Made by a program: the position numbers and the translations under genes. The notes beneath the pieces were generated by a model, which saw nothing but the letters and a program-made list of their open reading frames with translations, did no database searches and had not been told where the DNA came from. From positions 62,001-126,000 of the forward strand of contig NZ_LZMH01000055.1 of the NCBI RefSeq assembly GCF_001673635.1: DNA of 64,000 nt. The letters are read 5' to 3'. Source of the stretch: Mycobacterium asiaticum. Its GTDB lineage: Bacteria; Actinomycetota; Actinomycetes; Mycobacteriales; Mycobacteriaceae. The stretch's first letter is position 1. Each line of letters begins with the position of its first letter. Shown here piece by piece: positions 28,206 through 38,679 of the stretch.

Positions 28206-28554
28206 TGCCCTGGGCCGGCCGGAAGCTGCCGTCGGGCGCCGGCGGGTACTCCACCGCCCTGATGACCGCCGCCGATGGCAGCGGGCCGTACAGGTGCGGG
28301 AACAGCATGGACTCCGGGTCCGTTGCCACTCCAGGCTCCCATCGCAGCGGAGCATCGAGAGCGGAGACGTCGATGTGCAACAAAAGCAGATCGCGTCGCC
28401 CGTGAAAGAGTCGATTCGCCGGCAGGTGAACCTGCTCAGGCGTCGACAGATGGATGAAGCCGTCCGGTGAGTCCGGTTCGATGCCCCCGCGCCGACTCGC
28501 CTGGGCCCAGTCCCGAATTCCGCACAAATGAACCAGCACGCGCGGGGCAGTCAT
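28198..28554 (-). CDS. DUF952 family protein
   Basis: 118 residues from the ATG at 28554, with GGTGGG immediately upstream; an ATG at 28572 would add six residues. The sequence has the DUF952 pattern: VHLCGIRDWAQASRRGGIE at the start, DGFIHLSTPEQV, DLLLLHIDVSAL and FPHLYGPLPSAAVIRAVEY. DUF952 proteins resemble small ADP-ribosyltransferase-like folds (HxT … H), with a conserved HLS motif here, but no activity is established. Convergent with the RidA gene. Confidence 0.85.
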   Translation of the reverse strand: MTAPRVLVHLCGIRDWAQASRRGGIEPDSPDGFIHLSTPEQVHLPANRLFHGRRDLLLLHIDVSALDAPLRWEPGVATDPESMLFPHLYGPLPSAAVIRAVEYPPAPDGSFRPAQGIT

Positions 28555-28681
28555 CCCACCAAGAATGCCCATTTCGCACGCCGAAAATCCGTGAGAAACG
28601 ACACACCTCATAACGGTCGGGGAACAAGGCGAAAACTCCGAACGTCTGACAGAGTGAAATTATCGCCAGAACGGAGGAGCC

Positions 28682-28867
28682 ATGAACGCAACTCTGACCA
28701 GTCCCGAACTGACCCGGGCAGACCGCTGCGACCGTTGCGGCGCCGCTGCCCGAGTGCGTGCCAAGCTGCCTTCGGGAGCCGAGCTGCTGTTCTGCCAGCA
28801 CCACGCCAATGAGCACGAAGCGAAATTGGTCGAACTGGCGGCCGTCCTCGAGGTGAGCGGTAGCTAA
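28682..28867 (+). CDS. Small DUF7455-like zinc-finger protein
   Basis: 61 residues with an ATG at 28682 and an upstream GAGGAG. A CxxC pair (RCDRCGAAARVRA) and a later CQHHANEHEAKL could bind one zinc ion. It matches a small, well-conserved actinobacterial family. No partner or pathway is visible. It stands alone between the DUF952 gene and the YihY membrane protein. Confidence 0.85.
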   Translation: MNATLTSPELTRADRCDRCGAAARVRAKLPSGAELLFCQHHANEHEAKLVELAAVLEVSGS

Positions 28868-28918
28868 ATCCGTCGAACTCGCCCGCCGCAATGTCGGCGG
28901 CGCGAGTAATCTTCGGCA

Positions 28919-29920
28919 ATGCTGGACGGGATGAGCGCCGAAACGCTGAAACCGTCCCGCCACCACTTCTGGCACATTTTCAAAAGGGCGCTGGCCAAAG
29001 CCTGGGACGATTCGATTTTCTCCGAGTCCGCGGAAGCGGGATTTTGGACGTGTCTTTCGACGCCGCCGCTACTGCTGGGAATCCTGGGCACGCTGGCCTG
29101 GGTGGCTCCGCTGTTCGGCAAGGACACCCTGTCGTCGATCATCAAAAGCATTCTGGGCACAGCGCGAAGCTTCTTCTCCCCCAGTGTCGTCAACGAGATC
29201 ATCGAACCCACGATCCGCGATATCACCACCCACGCCGGCGGTGAGGTCGCCTCCCTGGGTTTCCTGATCTCGCTGTGGGCGGGATCCTCAGCCATCTCGT
29301 CCTTCGTCGACGCGATCGTCGAGGCGCACGACCAGACGCCACTACGCCACCCGGTGCGGCAGCGCTTCTTCTCGTTGTTCATCTACATCGTGATGCTGAT
29401 CTTCGTGGTGGCGACCGCTCCCGTGGCGGTGGTGGGCCCGCGCAAGGTGAGCGAGCACATCCCGATAGGCCTGCAGAACCTGCTGCACTACGGCTATTAC
29501 CCGGCGCTGATACTGGGCCTGATGGCAGGCGTGACCGTCCTGTACCGGGTGGCGCTACCGGTGCCGCTGCCCACCCACCGGCTCATACCGGGCACCGTGC
29601 TAGCCACCGTGGTGTTCGCCGTCGCAACGCTGGGCCTGCGCCTTTACCTGCGGTGGATCGGCAGCACCGGCTACACCTACGGCGCGCTGGCCACGCCGAT
29701 CGCTTTCTTGTTGTTCGCGTTCTTCGGCGGCTTCTCGATCATGATCGGCGCGGAACTCAACGCCGCCATCCAGGAGGAGTTCCCTGCCCCGGCCACCCAC
29801 GCACACCGGCTGCGCAACTGGCTGGCCCGTCGCACCGCGGCGATGACCGGCACGAACGAACCGGAAGTACCCGAGTCGAAGGCGGTCCCGGATGCGGCCA
29901 ACGTCGAACCTAGGGCGTGA
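28919..29920 (+). CDS. YihY/BrkB-family integral membrane protein
   Basis: 333 residues, with about six hydrophobic segments (for example LFIYIVMLIFVVATAPVAV and GALATPIAFLLFAFFGGF). The pattern SLGFLISLWAGSSAISSFVDAI and YGALATPIAFLLF … GAELNAAI is that of the YihY/BrkB family, once called RNase BN by mistake; function unknown. An alternative ATG at 28931 is closer to a GGACGGG sequence. It converges on the DUF3039 gene with no gap. Confidence 0.9.
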   Translation: MLDGMSAETLKPSRHHFWHIFKRALAKAWDDSIFSESAEAGFWTCLSTPPLLLGILGTLAWVAPLFGKDTLSSIIKSILGTARSFFSPSVVNEIIEPTIRDITTHAGGEVASLGFLISLWAGSSAISSFVDAIVEAHDQTPLRHPVRQRFFSLFIYIVMLIFVVATAPVAVVGPRKVSEHIPIGLQNLLHYGYYPALILGLMAGVTVLYRVALPVPLPTHRLIPGTVLATVVFAVATLGLRLYLRWIGSTGYTYGALATPIAFLLFAFFGGFSIMIGAELNAAIQEEFPAPATHAHRLRNWLARRTAAMTGTNEPEVPESKAVPDAANVEPRA

Positions 29921-30169
29921 TCAGCCCTTCTTGAGCCGGTCGTAGATCTGCTTGCAGTCGGGGCAGACGGGTGAGCCCGGCTTGGCGGCCCGGGTGACCG
30001 GAAAAACCTCGCCACACAACGCCACAACGTGGTTGCCCATGACCGCGCTCTCGGCGATCTTGTCCTTCTTGACGTAGTGAAAGAACTTGGGGGTGTCGCT
30101 GCCGGTCCCGTCATCGACGCGTTCTTCGGCATCGGTGCGTTCGATCGTCTGGGTGTCCATGCCACACAT
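29921..30169 (-). CDS. DUF3039 family protein
   Basis: 82 residues from the ATG at 30169, chosen because of a strong AGGAGG ribosome-binding site 4 bp upstream and because the orthologue has this length in memory. It has a C-terminal Cys-rich module, VALCGEVFPVTRAAKPGSPVCPDCKQIYDRL, that could bind zinc. Acidic N-terminus. Function unknown; conserved in actinobacteria beside the DUF3099 gene, which diverges 67 bp away. Confidence 0.92.
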   Translation of the reverse strand: MCGMDTQTIERTDAEERVDDGTGSDTPKFFHYVKKDKIAESAVMGNHVVALCGEVFPVTRAAKPGSPVCPDCKQIYDRLKKG

Positions 30170-30236
30170 TGTGCCTCCTGACCTGCCGACTGACACCGGA
30201 GAACCCAAAAGCGATTTCGTGTGGAACAGTGGAAGG

Positions 30237-30644
30237 ATGAAGCGCGGCACCGAACTCGGCGGTTTCGACGAGGAGGGCCGACCGGTACTCATCACTGCCG
30301 CCGCACCTTCCTATGAGGTGCAGCATCGCGCACGGGTGCGTAAATACCTAACTCTCATGGCGTTCCGCATCCCTGCGTTGCTGTTGGCGGCCATCGCCTA
30401 CGGCGCCTGGCACAACGGCTTGATCTCTCTGTTGATCGTTGCTGCCTCAATACCGTTGCCGTGGATGGCTGTTCTGATCGCCAACGACCGTCCCCCGCGT
30501 GACGCCGGCGAACCTCGACGCTTCGACCATGGCCGCAAGCGCACCCCGTTGTTCCCGACCGCCGAACGGCTGGCCCTGGAACCGCGTCGTGATCCGCTGA
30601 CGCAATCCGATGCGCAGGTCATCGACCCCGACGGTTCCCGCTAG
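30237..30644 (+). CDS. DUF3099 family membrane protein
   Basis: 135 residues from the ATG at 30237. Two membrane helices (FRIPALLLAAIAYGAWHNG and ISLLIVAASIPLPWMAVLIA) lie between a short N-terminus and a basic C-terminal tail (RRFDHGRKRTPLF). DUF3099, unknown function. The GGAAGG touching the ATG is too close to be ideal, so a start further upstream cannot be excluded. Confidence 0.85.
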   Translation: MKRGTELGGFDEEGRPVLITAAAPSYEVQHRARVRKYLTLMAFRIPALLLAAIAYGAWHNGLISLLIVAASIPLPWMAVLIANDRPPRDAGEPRRFDHGRKRTPLFPTAERLALEPRRDPLTQSDAQVIDPDGSR

Positions 30645-30728
30645 CCGTCCACTCGCGCCACTTCTCAGGACATTCTCAGGTCGTCGCCGTATTTCTGCAC
30701 GTCACAGCGTGTGAGATGGCGGAGCGGT

Positions 30729-30755
30729 GGGAACTCTGCGACCGGGCTTCTCGTT
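30729..30755 (+). promoter_or_regulatory. SigE/SigH-type promoter of sigB
   Basis: GGGAACT at 30729–30735, 16 bp spacer, and CGTT at 30752–30755 match the mycobacterial ECF consensus GGGAAYA-N16–17-CGTT. It lies 38 bp upstream of the sigB ATG. In M. tuberculosis sigB is transcribed by SigE, SigH and SigL from such a promoter, which is established knowledge. Confidence 0.85.
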
Positions 30756-30792
30756 AACCACATGACAAAGACAAGCCAATCGGGAGGGCGCA

Positions 30793-31752
<960 letters not shown>

Positions 31753-31794
31753 GGCAGCGCCGAGCTGCATTTTCGAGCCCGATAGGAGACGGTG

Positions 31795-31820
31795 TGCCCG
31801 CCGCGCTTGCGCGGCGGGCA
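31795..31820 (+). terminator. GC-rich hairpin between sigB and ideR, possible terminator
   Basis: A 12-bp perfect stem, TGCCCGCCGCGC paired with GCGCGGCGGGCA, with a two-base loop (31807–31808). It begins 43 bp after the sigB stop. No U-rich tail follows, which is usual for putative mycobacterial hairpin terminators, so it could equally be an mRNA-stability or attenuation element. Confidence 0.5.
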
Positions 31821-31898
31821 TACTGCTGCGGTGGAGCGTTTTGGACGAACCATCCGCACGGCTGGCGAAGTAGACTCGGCGGCAACGGAGGATGCTGA

Positions 31899-32588
31899 AT
31901 GAACGACTTGGTTGACACCACCGAGATGTACCTGCGCACCATCTACGACCTCGAAGAAGAGGGTGTAACGCCGCTGCGTGCGCGGATTGCCGAACGGCTG
32001 GAGCAGAGCGGGCCGACGGTGAGCCAGACCGTCTCCCGGATGGAGCGCGACGGATTGCTCCGCGTGGCCGGCGACCGCCACCTTGAACTCACCGACAAGG
32101 GCCGTGCGCTGGCGATATCGGTGATGCGCAAGCACCGCCTCGCCGAGCGCCTCCTGGTCGACGTAATCGGGTTGCCGTGGGAAGAGGTGCACGCCGAGGC
32201 ATGCCGGTGGGAGCACGTGATGAGCGAGGACGTCGAACGCCGGTTGGTCAAGGTGCTCGACAACCCCACGACGTCTCCGTTCGGCAACCCCATTCCGGGC
32301 CTGCTGGACTTGGGTGTGGGTTCGGAGTTCGACGCCGACGACGCGATCCTGGTGCGGCTGACCGAGCTGCCGCCCGGATCCCCGGTCGCCGTCGTCGTCC
32401 GCCAGTTGACCGAGCACGTCCAGGGCGACATCGATTTGATCACCCGGCTCAAGGACGCCGGCGTGGTGCCCAACGCGCGGGTGACCGTCGAGACCGGTGT
32501 CGGCGGCGTGACCATCGTCATCCCTGGCCACGAGAACGTGACCCTGCCGCACGAGATGGCGCACGCCGTCAAGGTCGAGAAGGTCTAA
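31899..32588 (+). CDS. ideR: Iron-dependent transcriptional regulator IdeR
   Basis: 229 residues, ATG at 31899 with GGAGG 9 bp upstream. DtxR family: winged helix at residues 1–75, metal and dimerisation domain, and a C-terminal SH3-like domain. Metal ligands are visible: Met10, and His98, Cys102, Glu105 and His106 (HAEACRWEHVMSED), as in DtxR. It represses siderophore genes and activates storage genes when Fe2+-bound. Convergent with the DUF4192 gene. Confidence 0.97.
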   Translation: MNDLVDTTEMYLRTIYDLEEEGVTPLRARIAERLEQSGPTVSQTVSRMERDGLLRVAGDRHLELTDKGRALAISVMRKHRLAERLLVDVIGLPWEEVHAEACRWEHVMSEDVERRLVKVLDNPTTSPFGNPIPGLLDLGVGSEFDADDAILVRLTELPPGSPVAVVVRQLTEHVQGDIDLITRLKDAGVVPNARVTVETGVGGVTIVIPGHENVTLPHEMAHAVKVEKV

Positions 32589-32612
32589 GGCGCCAACCGG
32601 GCCTCTCAGCCA

Positions 32613-33668
32613 CTAGCCGGCCCGCCGGCCGATGTCCTGCCGCGGCGGCAGCCGCACCCCGAGTTGGGCGGCCAGCCGATAGCCGGTACCGGCGAGCTGA
32701 CGAATGTCGTTGGGCCGCAATCCCGACTGCAACGCCTGATCCAGCATGCCCGCCATGCGATGCTGCGGGTCGCAGCGCAGTGCGGCTTCCAGCGACACCC
32801 CGGCCAGCGGTCCGTCGCCGCGCACGTAGGCGCTGAACGCCAACAGCACCAGTGCTTCCACCCGCCACGGTGGCGGCAACAAACGCGACAGCAGCGACCA
32901 CAGCGCCTCGGCGGCGTCCGCCGTCTCGGCCACCGCAAGGGCGTACAGCGTGTCGCGCACCCGCACGTCGACCAGCGCACACCCCAGCTGGGCCAACTCC
33001 TTATCGCTGAGGCCCTGCCCGTCGATCACCCGGGCGGCGGCGTCCATGGCCAGCTCGACGTCACGCCGACCGCAGCCCGCCGGATCGGCTTCGCAGGCGG
33101 CCGCACGCGCGGTCGCCGCCTTCTCGACCGCGGCCGCCAGCGCGGCGCTGCGCCCGGGATCGGTCGCGATCACCGCCTGCAGGTCGGCGCGCCTGGCATA
33201 CAGTCGCCGCCCCTCCAGCACCGCTGCCGCGGCCAGCGGTGACGCCGCCGGATCGTCGATCGGCCCGCCCGCGCCGCAACCGTCGACGCAATGCCAGCGC
33301 CCGCCCGCGGCGACCCGGTCCACCACGTGCGCCGCATAGCGCTGGATGCCGTACCGCGCCAACGCGTCGGTGAGCGCGTCGCACAGCTCGCGGTACTCCT
33401 CGTTGCACACCGGACACTGGGCGCCCTCGTCGTCGACCAGCACCACGATCGCTGCGTCCGGGCGTGCCGCCGCGGCCACCTCGGCGAGCTGCTCGACACG
33501 GTCGGGAAGGTCCTCCGACAGGTCGGCGCGCAGCACCGAACCCATCCCACCGCCCTCCAGCGAAACCAGCACCAGCGATTTCTCCGGCACAAAACCGAGG
33601 ATCGCCGGTAGTGCGGCGATCAGAGCGCCGGGGCGATTGAGTTCGAAGTCAGCTCGTTGCGTCGTCAT
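32613..33668 (-). CDS. DUF4192 family protein
   Basis: 351 residues from the ATG at 33668. The DUF4192 pattern is clear: [24 protein letters not shown] near the N-terminus, [11 protein letters not shown], and a helical alanine-rich C-terminal half ending [27 protein letters not shown]. Two Cys pairs (CPVC, and CVDGCGAGG) occur in the middle. Unknown cytosolic function; conserved in actinobacteria between ideR and sthA. Divergent from sthA over 112 bp. Confidence 0.88.
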   Translation of the reverse strand: MTTQRADFELNRPGALIAALPAILGFVPEKSLVLVSLEGGGMGSVLRADLSEDLPDRVEQLAEVAAAARPDAAIVVLVDDEGAQCPVCNEEYRELCDALTDALARYGIQRYAAHVVDRVAAGGRWHCVDGCGAGGPIDDPAASPLAAAAVLEGRRLYARRADLQAVIATDPGRSAALAAAVEKAATARAAACEADPAGCGRRDVELAMDAAARVIDGQGLSDKELAQLGCALVDVRVRDTLYALAVAETADAAEALWSLLSRLLPPPWRVEALVLLAFSAYVRGDGPLAGVSLEAALRCDPQHRMAGMLDQALQSGLRPNDIRQLAGTGYRLAAQLGVRLPPRQDIGRRAG

Positions 33669-33780
33669 GGCGTCCACGCTGACGACACCCACCGTCAGTT
33701 CGTGCTCGCACAACGTGATTCAGCCGCCCGCTTGTGGAGAAAGTCGCGACTGTGGGCTCTATCGTCTAACCATGACTTCC

Positions 33781-35187
33781 ATGCGCGAATACGACCTGGT
33801 CGTTCTCGGATCCGGGCCCGGCGGCCAGAAGGCCGCGATCGCCGCGGCAAAGCTGGGTAAGTCGGTCGCGATCGTCGAGCGGGGCCGGATGGTCGGCGGT
33901 GTCTGCGTGAACACCGGCACCATCCCGTCGAAGACGCTGCGGGAGGCGGTCGTCTACCTGACCGGCATGAGTCAGCGCGAGCTGTACGGCGCCAGCTACC
34001 GGGTCAAGGACAAGATCACCCCGGCCGACCTGCTCGCCCGGACCCAGCATGTGATCGGCAAACAGGTCGACGTGGTGCGGTCGCAGCTGATGCGCAACCG
34101 GATCGACCTGGTGCTCGGGCATGGCCGCTTCGTCGACCCGCACACCATCCTGGTGGAGGAAGACGCCCAGGGCGAGCGGGTGACGGTCAGCGGCGACTAC
34201 ATCGTCATCGCCACCGGCACCAAGCCGGTGCGGCCATCGGGGGTGGAGTTCGACGAGAAGCGGGTGCTGGATTCCGACGGCATCCTGGACCTGCGGTCGC
34301 TGCCGGCCTCGATGGTGGTGGTCGGCGCGGGGGTGATCGGTATCGAGTACGCGTCGATGTTCGCCGCGCTGGGCACCAAGGTCACCGTCGTCGAGAAGCG
34401 CGACACGATGCTGGACTTCTGTGACCCCGAGATCGTCGAGGCGCTCAAGTTCCACCTGCGCGACCTGGCGGTGACGTTCCGCTTCGGCGAGGAGGTCACC
34501 GCGGTCGACGTCGGCGCCTCGGGCACCGTCACCACTTTGGCCAGCGGCAAGCAGATCCCCGCCGAGACGGTGATGTACTCGGCGGGCCGGGAGGGGCAGA
34601 CCGAGCATCTCGGCTTGGAGAACGCCGGGCTCGAAAGCGACCACCGCGGACGGATATTCGTCGACGACCAGTTCCAGACCAAGGTCGAGCACATCTACGC
34701 CGTCGGGGACGTCATCGGGTTCCCCGCGCTGGCGGCGACCTCGATGGATCAGGGCCGACTGGCGGCCTACCACGCGTTCGGGGAGCCCACCGAAGGCATC
34801 ACGGCCCTGCAGCCGATCGGCATCTACTCGATCCCGGAGGTGTCCTACGTCGGCGCCACGGAAGTGGAACTGACCAAGCAGTCGATCCCCTACGAGGTCG
34901 GCGTGTGCCGGTACCGTGAACTGGCCCGCGGCCAGATCGCCGGTGACTCCTACGGCATGCTCAAGTTGCTCGTGTCGACCACCGACCGCAAGTTGTTGGG
35001 CGCGCATCTCTTCGGAACCAGCGCCACCGAAATGGTCCACATCGGGCAGGCCGTGATGGGTTGCGGCGGCACCGTCGACTATCTGGTGGACGCGGTGTTC
35101 AACTACCCGACGTTCTCTGAGGCGTACAAGGTCGCGGCGCTGGACGTGACGAACAAGATGCGCGCCCTCAACCAGTTCCGGCGCTGA
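33781..35187 (+). CDS. sthA: Soluble pyridine nucleotide transhydrogenase
   Basis: 468 residues from the ATG at 33781, the M. tuberculosis SthA length from memory; an ATG 9 bp upstream is possible. It interconverts NADPH and NADH. The FAD motif [20 protein letters not shown], the second nucleotide motif [19 protein letters not shown] and the C-terminal [15 protein letters not shown] are clear. The site [10 protein letters not shown] has Thr instead of the second redox-active Cys of lipoamide dehydrogenase, as expected for SthA. Confidence 0.96.
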   Translation: MREYDLVVLGSGPGGQKAAIAAAKLGKSVAIVERGRMVGGVCVNTGTIPSKTLREAVVYLTGMSQRELYGASYRVKDKITPADLLARTQHVIGKQVDVVRSQLMRNRIDLVLGHGRFVDPHTILVEEDAQGERVTVSGDYIVIATGTKPVRPSGVEFDEKRVLDSDGILDLRSLPASMVVVGAGVIGIEYASMFAALGTKVTVVEKRDTMLDFCDPEIVEALKFHLRDLAVTFRFGEEVTAVDVGASGTVTTLASGKQIPAETVMYSAGREGQTEHLGLENAGLESDHRGRIFVDDQFQTKVEHIYAVGDVIGFPALAATSMDQGRLAAYHAFGEPTEGITALQPIGIYSIPEVSYVGATEVELTKQSIPYEVGVCRYRELARGQIAGDSYGMLKLLVSTTDRKLLGAHLFGTSATEMVHIGQAVMGCGGTVDYLVDAVFNYPTFSEAYKVAALDVTNKMRALNQFRR

Positions 35188-35368
35188 ACCGCCTCGCGTC
35201 CCACCGTGGCAAATCGCTGGGTACCAGCAAGCGAATAGAATTCCCGCCGTATGCGTTGATCGTGGTGCCAGCAAATCTCGTGCGGTGCCGGCTTGGGACC
35301 CCCTCGATTGAGAGACACTGGGTAGGGGAACCTAGAGGGACCCGTGTGACCCCGAGAGGAGGAGCACC

Positions 35369-36337
35369 ATGACCCACCCTGATGAGGCGCATGACTACCA
35401 GCCGGGCCAATCCGGCATGTACGAGCTCGAATTCCCGGCGCCGGTGCTGTCGACGTCCGACGGGCGCGGTCCGGTGTTGGTGCACGCCCTGGAGGGCTTC
35501 TCGGATGCCGGTCACGCCATCCGGTTGGCTTCCCGCCACCTCAAGGCGGCGCTGGACACCGAGCTCGTCGCCTCGTTCGCTATCGACGAACTGCTGGACT
35601 ACCGGTCCCGGCGGCCACTGATGACGTTCAAGACCGACCACTTCACCCACTACGACGACCCCGATCTCAGTCTCTACGCGCTGCGCGACAGTGTCGGCAC
35701 GCCGTTCCTGCTGCTCTCCGGCCTGGAACCGGACCTCAAGTGGGAACGGTTCATCACCGCGGTGCGGCTGCTGGCCGAACGGCTCGGGGTGCGCCAGACC
35801 ATCGGCCTGGGCACCGTGCCGATGGCGGTCCCGCACACCCGCCCGGTCACCATGACCGCGCACTCAAACAACCCAGAGCTGATCGCTGATTTCACCCCAT
35901 GGATTTCCGAGATCCAGGTTCCGGGCAGCGCCTCAAACCTGTTGGAGTACCGGATGGCTCAGCACGGCCATGAAGTCGTCGGGTTCACCGTGCACGTTCC
36001 GCACTACCTGACGCAGACCGACTACCCCGCCGCCGCGCAGGCGTTGCTCGAGCAGGTCGCAAAGGCCGCAGCGCTCGAGCTTCCGCTGACCGCCCTGACC
36101 GACGCCGCCGCCGAGATCCGGACGAAGATCGACGAGCAGGTGCACGCGAGCGCTGAAGTCGCTCAAGTGGTGGCGGCCCTGGAGCGCCAGTACGATGCCT
36201 TCATTGACGCTCAGGAAAACAGGTCCTTGCTCGCCCATGACGAGGAGCTGCCGAGCGGCGATGAGCTGGGCGCCGAGTTCGAGCGGTTCCTGGCGCAGCA
36301 GGCTGAGAAGAAATACGACGACGACGACAAGAAATAA
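35369..36337 (+). CDS. PAC2-family protein (proteasome-assembly-chaperone-like)
   Basis: 322 residues, ATG at 35369 with GAGGAGGAG upstream. The PAC2 domain is seen in VLVHALEGFSDAGHAIRLAS, SRRPLMTF, the helical stretch around FITAVRLLAERLG, and MTAHSNNPELIADF. The C-terminal 80 residues are a charged, helical region with a run of Asp and Lys at the end. Actinobacterial PAC2 proteins are soluble trimers of unknown role; a link to the proteasome is only by family name. Followed 30 bp later by an alpha/beta hydrolase. Confidence 0.88.
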   Translation: MTHPDEAHDYQPGQSGMYELEFPAPVLSTSDGRGPVLVHALEGFSDAGHAIRLASRHLKAALDTELVASFAIDELLDYRSRRPLMTFKTDHFTHYDDPDLSLYALRDSVGTPFLLLSGLEPDLKWERFITAVRLLAERLGVRQTIGLGTVPMAVPHTRPVTMTAHSNNPELIADFTPWISEIQVPGSASNLLEYRMAQHGHEVVGFTVHVPHYLTQTDYPAAAQALLEQVAKAAALELPLTALTDAAAEIRTKIDEQVHASAEVAQVVAALERQYDAFIDAQENRSLLAHDEELPSGDELGAEFERFLAQQAEKKYDDDDKK

Positions 36338-36367
36338 CGCCCCCATCGACCCGACAAGGCTGGCGAC

Positions 36368-37393
36368 ATGACCGAGCGGAAGCGCAATCTTCGCCCGGTG
36401 CGGGAAGTGACCTCCCCGTCGCTGCAATACCGCACCATTCACGGCTACAAGCGGGCGTTCCGGATCGCCGGATCCGGTCCGGCAATCCTGTTGATCCACG
36501 GCATCGGTGACAACTCCACCACCTGGACCGGTATCCACGCCAAGCTCGCGCAGCGGTTCACCGTCATCGCGCCGGATCTGCTCGGTCACGGCAAGTCCGA
36601 CAAACCGCGCGCCGACTACTCGGCCGCGGCGTACGCCAACGGCATGCGTGATCTGCTCAGCGTCCTGGACATCGAGCGGGTCACCATCATCGGTCATTCG
36701 CTTGGCGGTGGGGTGGCGATGCAGTTCGCCTATCAGTTCCCCCACCTCGTGGACCGCTTGATCCTGGTGGGCGCAGGCGGCGTCACCAAGGACGTCAACA
36801 TCGCGCTGAGGTTCGCCTCCTTGCCGCTGGGCTCTGAAGCGTTGGCGCTGCTGCGCCTGCCCATGGTGTTGCCGGCGGTTCAGTTGCTGGGCCAGCTGGC
36901 GGGACTCGCGCTCGGTTCGACTGCCTTGGGCCGCGATCTGCCCAACATGCTGCGGATTCTCAACGACCTCCCCGAACCGACGGCCTCGTCGGCGTTCACC
37001 CGGACCCTGCGAGCCGTCGTCGATTGGCGCGGACAGATCGTCACCATGCTGGACAGGTGTTACCTGACCGAAGCCATCCCTGTGCAGATCATCTGGGGCG
37101 CAAAGGATTCGGTGATCCCGGTTCGGCATGCCCACATGGCGCACGCCGCGATGCCGGGCTCGCGACTGGAAATCTTCGAGGATTCCGCGCATTTCCCCTT
37201 TCACGACGACCCGGCCCGGTTCCTCGACGTCGTGCAGAACTTCATCGACACCACCGTCCCCCCCGAGTACGACCAGGCCGCACTGCGTGAGTTGCTCCGC
37301 AGCGGCGGCGGCGCGCGGACCGTGTCCGGGCCGACCGACACCCGGGTCGCCGTGCTGAACGCGATGGGGGCCGACGAACGCAGCGCCACCTGA
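36368..37393 (+). CDS. Alpha/beta hydrolase
   Basis: 341 residues. Complete catalytic triad: nucleophile in [14 protein letters not shown], Asp in [14 protein letters not shown] and His in [12 protein letters not shown]; the oxyanion residue follows LLIHGIGDN. No signal peptide. It resembles mycobacterial esterase/haloalkane-like hydrolases of the epoxide-hydrolase superfamily, substrate not evident. Downstream on the same strand lies the decayed phzF gene. Confidence 0.9.
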   Translation: MTERKRNLRPVREVTSPSLQYRTIHGYKRAFRIAGSGPAILLIHGIGDNSTTWTGIHAKLAQRFTVIAPDLLGHGKSDKPRADYSAAAYANGMRDLLSVLDIERVTIIGHSLGGGVAMQFAYQFPHLVDRLILVGAGGVTKDVNIALRFASLPLGSEALALLRLPMVLPAVQLLGQLAGLALGSTALGRDLPNMLRILNDLPEPTASSAFTRTLRAVVDWRGQIVTMLDRCYLTEAIPVQIIWGAKDSVIPVRHAHMAHAAMPGSRLEIFEDSAHFPFHDDPARFLDVVQNFIDTTVPPEYDQAALRELLRSGGGARTVSGPTDTRVAVLNAMGADERSAT

Positions 37394-37404
37394 CCGACCC
37401 GGCG

Positions 37405-37619
37405 ATGAGCGTCGAAGTCACGGTGTTGCGCGTCTTTACGGACGCCGCCGACGGAAATTTCGGAAACTTGTTGCGATGCGGATCACCAAATACCTGAGCA
37501 GGAATCTGCGCATCACCCAAGGCAGCGGTTCACTGCTGCACACCACCTGGAATCCGCAGGGCTGGGTGCGGGTGGCCGGCCGCGTCGTCCACGACAGCGT
37601 CAAACGCGTTGGCTTATAA
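37405..37619 (+). pseudogene. phzF-family pseudogene with a large internal deletion
   Basis: The first 21 codons ([20 protein letters not shown], then N) match the start of PhzF isomerases, then the frame runs into a stop at 37495–37497. From 37476 in another frame the sequence gives [16 protein letters not shown] and further residues to [13 protein letters not shown], which match the PhzF C-terminus, ending with TAA at 37617–37619. Only about 69 codons remain of roughly 228, so about 155–160 codons have been lost and the two ends are out of frame. The junction lies between about 37466 and 37476. The neighbours on both sides are intact and in conserved order. Confidence 0.88.
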
Positions 37620-37625
37620 CCATAT

Positions 37626-38111
37626 TCAGCTTTGCCGTCGCAGCACGGCGGAAAGGTGGTGCTGTAGGGGCTGACCGACCGCCCCCATCCGCAGCGAATA
37701 GGAAAGCTCATCACCGTCGATGCGGAAGGAGCGGCCCAACGCGCTGACCTCCTTGGCCGTCGGGGTCAGCCCGACCGACGTGGTGACCAACCCGAGTTCG
37801 ATGACGCCGTCACTCAACGAGTATGTGCCGACCTCGATTTCGGTGATACCGCTCGGGTGGGCCAGCACCAGCTCGACCTGACCGGGCTGCGGCACCCGCA
37901 GATAGCCGGCCTCGGCATGCAGCGGCTTGCCCTCGGCGACGGACTTGGTCTTCTGCGCGTAGCTCAGAAATGGCTTGCCGACGTGGGAGAAAACGACCTC
38001 TTCGAGGTATTCGAACGGCTCGATCGTCGGATACTCCCCCGCACCCCGTCCGGCCCAAACGCCAAGTAGCGGCGCCAAATGCTCGAGGTTGGGATGCAGG
38101 TCTGGCGGCAT
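37626..38111 (-). CDS. Nitrobindin (THAP4-like haem-binding beta-barrel)
   Basis: 161 residues. A ten-stranded beta-barrel family that binds ferric haem and isomerises or scavenges peroxynitrite and NO. The N-terminal motif LLGVWAGRGAGEYPTIEPF matches the family signature GxWxGxGxGxYP, and the C-terminal QPLQHHLSAVLRR carries the probable proximal His. Convergent with the phzF remnant. Confidence 0.92.
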   Translation of the reverse strand: MPPDLHPNLEHLAPLLGVWAGRGAGEYPTIEPFEYLEEVVFSHVGKPFLSYAQKTKSVAEGKPLHAEAGYLRVPQPGQVELVLAHPSGITEIEVGTYSLSDGVIELGLVTTSVGLTPTAKEVSALGRSFRIDGDELSYSLRMGAVGQPLQHHLSAVLRRQS

Positions 38112-38134
38112 GGGGCCAGACTAGACGCCGCGCT

Positions 38135-38596
38135 TCAGCCCGAGGTGGACACCTTGCGGTGGGACCGCAACGCCTCGATCTCGCGCTCGAAGTCCTCGGC
38201 GGAGGAAAAGGACCGGTACACCGAGGCGAACCGCAGATAAGCGACCTCGTCCAGTTCGCGCAACGGCCCCAGTATGGCCAGACCCACCTCGTGGCTGGGC
38301 ACTTCGGGCCCGGCCGCGCGCACCGAATCCTCCACCTGCTGCGCCAGCAGGTTCAACGCATCGTCGTCGACCTGGCGGCCCTGGCACGCCCGGCGCACCC
38401 CGCTGATCACCTTTTCCCTGCTGAAGGGCTCGATCACGCCGCTGCGCTTGACCACAGCCAGCACCGCGGTTTCCACGGTGGTGAACCGGCGCCCGCACTC
38501 GGGGCAGGACCGACGGCGGCGAATCGCCTGCCCCTCATCGGTTTCCCGGGAGTCGATCACTCGGGAATCCGGATGCCGGCAGAACGGGCAGTGCAT
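38135..38596 (-). CDS. nrdR: Transcriptional repressor NrdR
   Basis: 153 residues from the ATG at 38596. It has an N-terminal zinc ribbon ([13 protein letters not shown] … [12 protein letters not shown]) and an ATP-cone domain ([20 protein letters not shown]). It senses ATP/dATP and represses ribonucleotide reductase genes. Lies between nitrobindin and chiZ on the same strand. Confidence 0.97.
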   Translation of the reverse strand: MHCPFCRHPDSRVIDSRETDEGQAIRRRRSCPECGRRFTTVETAVLAVVKRSGVIEPFSREKVISGVRRACQGRQVDDDALNLLAQQVEDSVRAAGPEVPSHEVGLAILGPLRELDEVAYLRFASVYRSFSSAEDFEREIEALRSHRKVSTSG

Positions 38597-38679
38597 GGCC
38601 GCTCCTTCGTGCTGACAACCCGGCGTGCAGAACACCCCGAGAGTACGCGGTATCGGCGTTGCGTCGCACCCGATGGCCC

